DNA of 20,804 nucleotides, from assembly GCA_022592435.1 (NCBI GenBank), contig JABYQS010000488.1:1-20804 (forward strand). The letters run 5' to 3'. The notes below the pieces were generated by a model. It ran no database searches and had not been told where the DNA came from. It was given only the letters and a program-made list of their open reading frames with translations. Of the stretch, positions 13,388-20,804 are shown piece after piece; the stretch's first letter is position 1; each line of letters begins with the position of its first letter. The stretch is from Cerioporus squamosus (Eukaryota; Basidiomycota; Agaricomycetes; Polyporales; Polyporaceae). The position numbers and the translations under genes were made by a program.

Positions 13388-14682
13388 TTATGCTGAGTGC
13401 AGTGCCTTGATGTCAGCCATGGTGTGGCGGGCCACTGAAGCATGCTGCGCCAGACCACGGACAGTGGCAAAAGCCTTATTGCACTGTGGAAAGCAACATT
13501 CATACACTGTGAGATTGAGTCATCAACATACACATCCACAGGTTCGGTTGCAAAGTCAAGCCACTTACCCTTCTTAGCATGTGATTGAGACAAGTGGTAG
13601 CGGACACCGTCAGGTTGCACAAAAGCTTTATTGCATCCTGGAAAGGGACACCGGTGTGCTAATGGAGAGTCGATTTGTTGAAATTACTATTTGAGCTTCC
13701 AAGATTGTTGAAGATATACTACTCACATTTTTCCTTCCTGTGTATGTCACTGATGTGTTGCATGCGGGCCTTGAAGGTCTGAAATGACTGTGTGCACCCT
13801 GCTGCATTACATATGAATTTCGGCTGTAAACACAGGCCCTATCAGTACATGATGGTAATGCAGAGCAACATACAATAGCCAATATACAGTCTCAACTTCC
13901 CAAATGATGAGAGGGTAGTGAACAGAAGTTCTGCAGTGCCATTGTTCCATCCAGCATTACACGGAAAGTGGTCAATGCATAGATGCTGATGGAACATTGT
14001 GGTTACGTGTAGGTTGACTTCAAAGTCGTAGAATATGCATGAAGGCTGAGTGGATCAACAAGACTCACTTTATCTACTTGCTGCACTTTCTTGTGTCCAT
14101 CTTCTGGCTTCTTAGAATCCACCATGCATTGTGCTGAAGGTATGAACTCCTCCAGCAATCTACATCAGAAGAAAATCAACACTAAAATGCTTGAGAACTG
14201 AAAGTTGACCTACACCTTGTCATATGTCTGGTGTGACTGCAGACACAAGTTCGAAAGATCACATGTATGATCCGTGATTATATTTTGGCGGGCTGAGGAG
14301 GGGTTTGCTGAGGTATACATCTCTGATACGTCCACTTCTTTGACTTCACGGATCTGTTTGAGGGTAGATGAATCTGTGGTGAAGAGTACAGTCACTGATA
14401 TATATCATGGGTGACTCATAGAAAGCCAGACTATTACCTGCAATGTGGGAAACATCGATTGGGGCATGCTGTGAATTCTGCAAGTGTTAAGGACAGTCAC
14501 AGCAAGCAAGGCAGAACAGTACATACACAGTCTGGTGGCCCATTGCCATTGGAGTTATATAATTCATATAGATCTGTGTCTGAGTTGAGGCGTAACCATC
14601 CATCGATGAACTCTATGTCCTCCTCAGACAAGCGAGTGTTAGTGTCATGCAAGTCAGAGGTAGGATTGAATAGATGTGCCAT
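13388..14682 (-). CDS. C2H2 zinc-finger protein, tandem paralogue B
   Basis: Seven exons give 250 residues: 14682-14527, 14477-14438, 14373-14214, 14159-14069, 13823-13727, 13658-13569, 13506-13388. The N-terminus holds LSEEDIEFIDGWLRL, and a Ser/Thr-rich middle follows. Three fingers end the protein, one per exon: CNAAGCTQSFQTFKARMQHISDIH, then CPFPGCNKAFVQPDGVRYHLSQSH, then CFPQCNKAFATVRGLAQHASVARH, each abbreviated by position only as C-x4-C...H-x3-5-H. C2H2 arrays of this kind usually bind nucleic acid, so a nuclear role is inferred. Finger exons of 97 and 90 bp in phase 1 match those of the next gene upstream, showing common descent. The 245-bp intron 14068-13824 is unusually long here and may hide an exon. 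Confidence 0.78.
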
Positions 14683-15147
14683 GATTTGTGGTGTCAGTTG
14701 AGAAGTCTGGACAGTATCAGAGCTGAGTGCCAGACTGAAGTTTGGACGATATGCTCAAGAGTAAGGTGTGAATCCACGTATGCAGCGTGATTGCCATACT
14801 AGTAGAACTTACCACTGCACTATAAAGCGGAAGCAATCAGCTGTAAGATCCCGGTTTCAAATCCCTCTCATGTCAACTTGTCTTAGTTAAGTCCAGGCAA
14901 TTTTCTTTCAACAATGTTGCTCAAATGAGGGCCTAGTCTGTCTATACACCCAATTGTTCTTGCTCACTCAAGCTTGGAGCTCTGTGCCACTATCTCGGGT
15001 GAATGTCAGTCGCTGGCACTTTGAAAGCCTCGGGTCTGGCACATGCTATGGTTGGTTAGAGATGGTTACTAGTAACAGAACTCTAGGTCCACATGCGGGA
15101 CCACTCGAGGAGATAAATGAGGCTTTAAAGAATAAACTATGAAACTA
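14683..15147. other. Intergenic region between C2H2 paralogues, pol III box-like motifs
   Basis: About 465 bp with no exon seen. It should contain the promoter of paralogue B. GGTTTCAAATCCC at 14853-14865 resembles a tRNA B box. Near 15051 GTTGGTTAGAG resembles an A box, followed at 15086-15102 by a 5-bp stem with a 7-base loop (GGTCC/GGACC). Neither set folds convincingly as a whole tRNA; a decayed tRNA-derived element is possible. Confidence 0.35.
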
Positions 15148-16229
15148 TTACACATTGTAGCAATGATGAATATTGTGTCCAGCCAGTGAAGTATGCATTC
15201 TTACACCGCGCATGCTACCAAACTTTTTACCACAACCAGGGAACACACATTTATATTCTGAGGATACAATAGATGACATCACTGAATGCATCATGAGCAC
15301 AAAAAGCATGCTACTCACCTTGATTTCGATGGATTTTGGATATGTGGTAGCGGCGGCTGCCACGTGTTGGGAAGGTCATTTTACACTCTGAATAGGAGCA
15401 CGAATATGCTATTTTGCATGCTTTTAGCACTTTTTTGCAGCAATCTAATGTTGCTATAGAAGGATTACTTACGTAGCTCTTGCGGGTGACATCCGAGTAA
15501 ATGCTCCTTGTAGTCTCTCGAACGTTGAAAGGTACATGCACATCCTGCTGCACTACACCTGAACGTATGCTGTGAATGTTGATGTCAGCTGGTTGTACTA
15601 TCAGATAAAGAATGCTACAGCAAACTGGATAAATGTGGGAACTTGTACCTTATATACCCTTTCTGAGCTCTGGCCTGGCATGTTTTGCATACTTACACTC
15701 CATGTTGCCTTAGCAGTTTCAGGTGCGGGCACAGGTGGCTGTGAAGCCTGATGACTATAAGGGCATAATGTTTGAACCACCACTATTGGACGTTCCACAG
15801 CCTGGTGAACAACGTACACATTGATGTTCTGTCGGTGCTGCCACCAAGATAAGCCTAAAGGGGCCTGCAGGGACGTGTATCATATAAGTTTGCTATATAT
15901 CCAACCAGCGCGAATGTACCCACCTCTGTGAGATCTGTATGGTTGATGACACTCTCGTGCTGCTCCATGTAGTGTAGAACAGGCTGGGCAGATGTTGACA
16001 GCTCAGATGTAGTATGGGGTCTGGTTTTGTATAGGGAAACCTGCGGTTAGGTCAATGTCGAGTAAATGGAATGATACAACACTGTACGAACACTGGAAGG
16101 TACACTGTCAGTTGACATAGTATGAAGGCTTTCGAGCTCTGCGCTGGGTGCAACAAGGGCAAGCCATCCGTCCAGGAAGGCTTCATACTCTGTAGACAAA
16201 GTGATTGCCTCCTGCTGCATTTTGTGCAT
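15148..16229 (-). CDS. C2H2 zinc-finger protein, tandem paralogue A
   Basis: Six exons give 239 residues: 16229-16092, 16040-15924, 15864-15697, 15569-15473, 15408-15319, 15257-15148. The first exon has LSTEYEAFLDGWLAL, aligning with LSEEDIEFIDGWLRL of paralogue B. A Pro/Ser-rich linker follows, then three C-terminal C2H2 fingers: CSAAGCACTFQ...HLLGCH, CSYSECKMTFP...HISKIH and CVFPGCGKKFG...HTSLAGH. Finger 1 has a Cys inside the His spacer and extra Cys residues, so its zinc site may be altered. Finger exons are again 97 and 90 bp with the same phases as paralogue B. A second in-frame ATG lies at 16220. The frame stays open upstream to about 16364, so an earlier exon cannot be excluded. The gene is divergent from the RNA14-like gene, 281 bp between starts. 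Confidence 0.78.
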
Positions 16230-16510
16230 GCAATGATTGATGCCAGTAATGTGCGACAGGGTGCAGTTGGCAAGTTGCAAGGAATGAGGTACTAGAGTTC
16301 TACTGATTGAGGCTTTGACCAGATTGGGGGAGAGTGACCACCAAGGTACGCAGCGCAAGCTCAAACCAGCCTGGAAATGCCTGCAACATCCAACTTATTT
16401 GTTTGTATTTGTGATTTTTTGAGCTTCGGTTATCTGACTCATTAGTCAGCTGATGAAAGCAATGACACATTTGGGTCCAGTGAAAAGCATCTCTCTTATT
16501 CTCGGACACC
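16230..16510. other. Bidirectional promoter interval
   Basis: The 281 bp between the divergent starts of C2H2 paralogue A and the RNA14-like gene must contain both promoters unless upstream exons exist. No clear TATA box was recognised; T-rich GTATTTGTGATTTTTTG occurs near 16405. Confidence 0.45.
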
Positions 16511-19500
16511 ATGATTGGCAACACAGCCAATGCAGCCATCGCTTCTCATCATGACAACACCCAGTCTAGTCTTGAGCAGACTGAGTTGTCTAGAGTCATC
16601 CGTGGAGCTTTAGAGTGGCTTCAACAGCCAACTACGGGAAGCACCTCAAATCTCTCGGCGGGACAGTCAGACATCGCCGGGCTTTTACCACATGGAACAG
16701 CAGCAATGCCATACGTGGACAACACACTTATCGAGTGGCAGCAACTTCAAGCGCATCTTAGCAAAACACCAACTGACGTTGATGGCTGGCTTCGCGCTGT
16801 TCATCTTGCAGAGGCATCTGCCAACCAAGAGAGAATTAGAGAGGTCTACAATGTCCTTCTCAAGATATATCCGTGCAATGTAAGATTCGTCTCCAAGCTC
16901 TCAACTGCTTTTCCTTCTGTTGACTAACTCATACTGGTACAAACAGCCATACATACAAATTATGTACATTCAGCACTGCATTACCGACAACCAGTTTGGT
17001 GACCCTGACCAGTGTTTTGAGGCATTCATGAGGGATGGCCCTCGCTGTGTTGGGGTCATCATGCCATATCTGTTGTTTGTAACGTAAGTAACTTTACATA
17101 AATAGGTGAATGCAATTTTGGCTGACCCAACAATCAGACAGAAAGTCGGGATGCAAAGTCATCAGACAGACTCCGAAGGTGCTATGCTGAGGCCGTCAAA
17201 GTTGCAGGCCGAGAGAAGGACAGTGGGGTTCTGTGGAAAGGTTACATCGACATTCTCAACAGTTGCAAGGTGGTTGTGGCATCACATCACAGGTTCCACA
17301 TGAATATTGACAATGCTCTATGGACAATGCACTAGGCAAATACACCTTGGGAAGTGCAGCAGAAATTCAACACCATCCGGTCAGTCTATCAACAAGCGGT
17401 GCAGATTCCCATGGACGGAGTTGCAAAGTTATGGGATGCCTACCAGGACTTTGAACGTACCATTGATACTGCTATGGCAAGTCTACAAACGGCTCAGTGT
17501 TCTTATGATGCTGATGCTTGCACATAGGCAGAGCAGTCCGTTTCTCATGTGAAAGCACAGCATATGCATGCATGCAAAGTCCTCGAAGAGCTTGTGCAGC
17601 ACCTGGAAGGCATTCTCCCGTACAACTCTGCCAACTCTGTCCAACCTCTGCCAGTGGAACATCTGGCTACCCCGGGTCCCAACCTTCAATAGCGATGAGC
17701 AAGCCCTTGTTACGCGCTGGCGCCGCTATCTGATATGGGAGGAAAATGACCCCCTTAAGATTCGGCACACCCATCCAGATATGTTCAAGGAGCGCGTGCG
17801 AAGTGCATATGGGAAGGCAGTTGTGCATATGCGATTCTACCCTGAAATATGGTCTGTTTGTGCTATCGTCAGAGCACTCTTGATGCTAAATGCGGCCTGC
17901 AGGCATATGGCATACCTCTGCCTGTCTGGTATTGGTGACAGTGAACGTGCACAGAATCTTCTTATTGCAAGCGTTGAAGCCAATCCTACCAGGTAAGCCA
18001 TCGAGAAATATGCAGGCTATGTTAGTTTGTTCAGTGCAACTGACGAAATTGCAGTTTCCTTCTGAACTTTGCCTATGCAGAGATGTTAGAAGCTCAGCAA
18101 CACTTTTCACTGGCAAAGGAGACTTTTGAGAAGTTGCTCTCCATGCTTCGCAAGCAGCTTGATCACATCATCGTCAATTTGAACACAAGTAGAGAAGAAA
18201 CCATATGCTACGACTCTGGTCAGTTTTTAGGCAACACATCTTTTGTTCACCAGTATCACTGGCAAAAGCTGATCCAAATGCCCACAATGCCACACAGGTA
18301 CATTGCAGGCACGGCCCAAGCTTACGGAGCTTTCTGATAGAAGGAAGGAATATGGAGTTGTCTGGATTGCATACATCAGGTTCATCCGGCGTACCAATGG
18401 CCTCAATGCTGCTCGAGAGACCTTCAACAGAGCACGACAAGATAGCGGCACTCCATGGGAAGTACACGAGGCTGCAGGTACATTCCTAGACTAAGAGCAT
18501 TGTCTGCCATTGCTTATTCAGACCCTTCACAGCACTGATGGAGTATCATTACGGCAAGGACGCACAGGCAGCAAAGGCAATATTCAAACAGGCACTGGAA
18601 TCATTCAGATGTGAGGTACCATTTGTGCTACGGTACATGAGCTTTCTCATCGCAGTGAACGACGAATCAGGTCTGTTCAAATATTCTCAATGTATATGCA
18701 GTTCTTGCTTTCTGACACAAGTTTTCACAGATGCAAGAGCACTGTTTGAACAGACAGTGCCAATGCTGCTTCCTGGCCAGGCGCGTCCCCTATGGGAATA
18801 CAGAGCAAATTATGAATATCAGTATGGGGACCTGACAGCTGCACGCCTTTTTGAGAAGCGTATGGCAGAGGTTTATTCAAATGGTTGGTGTCTCATTGAC
18901 ATTAGACAAACACCAAGTCTGCTCATCCCGCAACTGCACCATCACAACAGAACCCCCCATCAAACGGTTTGCAGAGCGTTACAGATATGGGAACATCGAC
19001 CCTATTGCCACACGGGACCTCGGATTCAATCTCAACAAAGATAACACAAGAGTTCCTGACCGCAACACCATCGCACGTACACCCAAACCGGACACCACAG
19101 TAACAGAGATGCTTCCAAATCTCAGATTTGCCCATGAGTCCTCAGCCTCCCGCAAACATGCTCTATCGCCTGGGCCTCTGCACTACGACAGCTCCAAACG
19201 AACACGTCGAGGCAGTCCAGTAGCTGGACATGGTGGTAATCATGATGTTCGATCTCGATCTGGAAAACAACCTGGAAACGTGGCGGGCTCACGGATGGAG
19301 AGGGTACATGCCACATTTCCTCATCTACCTTCTGCAGTTGCCTGGTTGATGCGCAGAATGCCGGTGGCACACGAATATGATGGTACGAGCAATTTAGTTT
19401 CTTATCAAAAAATTCCGACAAAACTGTTCGTAGCTGACTCTGTTTGTAGGGCCTGTAATTGCAAGTGACGACCTCATGCAAGTGCTTGAATCTGCCACAA

Positions 19501-19553
19501 TCCCATTACCTTCTTCAGTTCAAACTCTGCCTGCTTCAGACCAGTACCAGTGA
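16511..19553 (+). CDS. RNA14/CstF-77-like polyadenylation factor with HAT repeats, divergent
   Basis: Rna14/CstF-77 is the HAT-repeat scaffold of the mRNA 3'-end cleavage and polyadenylation complex. About fourteen exons can be joined in frame to roughly 761 residues, near the family's size. Family blocks in order: DGWLRAVHLAE, REKDSGVLWKGYIDIL, AVQIPMDGVAKLWDAYQDFE, WRRYLIWEENDPL, AVVHMRFYPEIWHMAY, ANPTSFLLNFAYAE, RRKEYGVVWIAYIRF, LMEYHYGKD, RALFEQTV, YEYQYGDL, PPIKRFAERY, IATRDLGF, and a C-terminal tail ending near EYDGPV. The exons are intact, but several sites need weak donors (17079, 17270, 17594). Bases 18189-18308 need a 35-bp intron and are uncertain. The N-terminal HAT region is much less conserved than expected for an essential factor, so this is probably a fast-evolving paralogue or an ageing duplicate. 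Confidence 0.85.
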
Positions 19554-19892
19554 TGTGACAGACACAGGCAGTCGGCAACATAGATAGGGATGTATGAACT
19601 TGTATTGATTCATCCGTTTAACACTGTTCGACCTGTAGGCAAGTGAGATGTGGTAGGAGCTCATCTCTGTTGAGGGTCAATCCAGTGCTCTCCAAAGGTC
19701 TGATCCACATTTCTTCGGCGACTACATGTGTCTGGTAAAACTGGTCAAGAAATGTGCCACAAGACATACCAGATTCAGCCTGAATGACAAATCATCCCAC
19801 GGTTGCTTTCATATAAGAGCTCTCGCTTCTCCTCACCGTGACTGTGATCTATTCTCTACAATTATCTCCATCTCCTCCAGCTGCAGTGTAGT
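19554..19892. other. Intergenic region downstream of RNA14-like gene
   Basis: About 340 bp with stop codons in all useful frames. It holds the RNA14-like 3' end and leads into the second minisatellite. Nothing else was recognised. Confidence 0.5.
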
Positions 19893-19974
19893 GAGCACTA
19901 CTTTGCAAGCACATCCTACTCTGCAAACACATTCTACTCTGTGAACACCTCCTACTCTGTAAATCCATCCTACG
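19893..19974. repeat. Minisatellite, four and a half 18-bp units
   Basis: Units at 19893-19910, 19911-19928, 19929-19946 and 19947-19964 follow the pattern ACATCCTACTCTGCAAAC with a few changes each, and a partial copy CCATCCTACG follows. The period equals that of the repeat at 12823, but the unit sequence is unrelated. It lies just before the first ATG of the decayed gene at 19980. Confidence 0.85.
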
Positions 19975-19979
19975 ATCTA

Positions 19980-20529
19980 ATGCGAATGATGCCTGCGATG
20001 GTGAGTCCACTAAACAGGACCAACTAGTGATTGTTGCTGATCCATCTCTATAGTTCATTTATCAATGCCATCCACTTCGGTGCTGATGGAAAACCTCATC
20101 TCAAACCCATCCCCATTCAGGCCTTTCCCATGGGCCGCGGTCTTGAGGTTCCACGCCTTAGCCATGTCTTCCATACTTCTGCACCCACCGACTATCTTGT
20201 CGTTAAGATGCAACGATCTGGAATCACTTTCGTTGTCCACTTTCTGATACAACGCCATTCTGGACGTCACCCTCCCCGCAAGGCCAACATCCTGGTATGC
20301 CGTGCCACAGGGGCATACAAGGGTTATGGTGACTGTGAAGCTGGCGATAAACGACTTGCTGGCATTGCTGCAGGATTGTGAGTGCTTTCGACTTGTAGCT
20401 GTAACCGCGTACTTATCAGGAATCCCAATCCCTGTAGTGCATTGGCTTACTGCCGTGACCACCCCATCAATGAGAGAACCAGAGGAGGTGGTGATCCGTG
20501 AAAGTGTCTGGGCAAAGAGTGGACGGTAA
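19980..20529 (+). pseudogene. Decayed small gene of unknown function
   Basis: I do not recognise the product. A likely first exon (19980-20000, MRMMPAM) is followed by a good 53-bp intron (20001-20053, GTGAGT to TATAG). Protein-like sequence then continues in one frame from about 20055 (INAIHFGADGKPHLKPIPIQ) to HFL near 20249, and afterwards in another frame to a stop at 20527-20529 (YNAILDVTLPARPTSWYAVP, ending VWAKSGR). Joining the three parts needs at least two small indels. The later frame is also continuous with an ATG at 20065 if a single TGA at 20245-20247 is ignored. Either way the gene seems broken. No domain, signal peptide or membrane segment is evident. Confidence 0.45.
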
Positions 20530-20804
20530 TAGTAAGCAGCAGTACTATTATGTTTAAATACTCTTCCACACGCCATGGAACCATATGGCCATATGGTACA
20601 CTGGGCTTCGAAAATGTATGTTGTTGTGTGTATTAGTTATGCAAGCTCAACTTTTCCATCGCAATGAGATCCTGGCCTGGATATGACTTTGATTTTTGTG
20701 TATATATATGCAGGTACCAAAATGAATGCGAGCAGAATTCAATGGACATGTGAACTGGAAGGGGCAGAGTGCATGCAAATAGGTACTTCTACTGATTGAC
20801 TTTA
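20530..20804. other. Right-hand flank without recognised genes
   Basis: AT-rich sequence with a short palindromic CCATATGGCCATATGG at about 20581-20596 and TATATATATG near 20700. No exon was recognised in these 275 bp. Confidence 0.5.

Noticed and set aside
16300..16539. Minus-strand 79-codon frame starting inside the RNA14-like first exon
   Set aside because: It overlaps the RNA14-like start and the C2H2 promoter, ends in a different frame from paralogue A, and has no counterpart upstream of paralogue B.
20055..20576. Minus-strand 173-codon open frame at the right end
   Set aside because: It is antisense to the decayed gene, Ser/Thr-rich and without a recognisable motif. The plus-strand readings with a well-formed intron look more protein-like, though this is a judgement.
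11000..20804. A transposon (KDZ, Gypsy or helitron type) as the cause of the AT-rich block
   Set aside because: No transposase, reverse transcriptase or integrase motif, terminal repeat or target-site duplication could be seen in either strand.

Overview
The window looks like nuclear DNA of a filamentous basidiomycete, most likely an Agaricomycete. Genes carry many short GT-AG introns (mostly 45-70 bp) with CTRAC-type branch points close to the acceptor. Reading frames can be rebuilt only by splicing. The content (peroxisomal carnitine acyltransferase, PEX8, RecQ helicase, secreted GMC oxidoreductase, RNA14/CstF-77-like protein) is fungal. All exon models below were made by eye and checked for continuous phase; no alignment or RNA data were available.

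Bases 1-10,700 are GC-rich and CpG-rich and hold ordinary genes. They are the 3' end of a carnitine O-acetyltransferase ending in the PTS1-like tripeptide AKL (+), a complete PEX8-like peroxin ending in SRL (-), a RecQ helicase in at least 26 exons including a 14-nt microexon (-), and a secreted aryl-alcohol-oxidase-type GMC oxidoreductase (+). The GMC gene appears to have lost frame inside its flavin-binding signature. The first two genes converge and both act in the peroxisome. RecQ and GMC are divergent across about 1 kb.

Bases 10,700-20,804 are different: AT-richer and strongly CpG-depleted, with diverged or lineage-specific genes. They contain an uncharacterised 287-residue protein with a SANT/Myb-like helical region (-) and two paralogous three-finger C2H2 genes in tandem (-, -). 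A full-length but divergent RNA14/CstF-77 homologue follows (+), and then a decayed small gene (+). Two unrelated minisatellites, both with an 18-bp period, lie in the gene-free stretches.

The second half is the more novel part. It reads as an accessory, possibly methylated block in which putative nucleic-acid-binding proteins have duplicated and drifted. That these genes work together is inference only. No transposase, rRNA, CRISPR array or certain tRNA was found.
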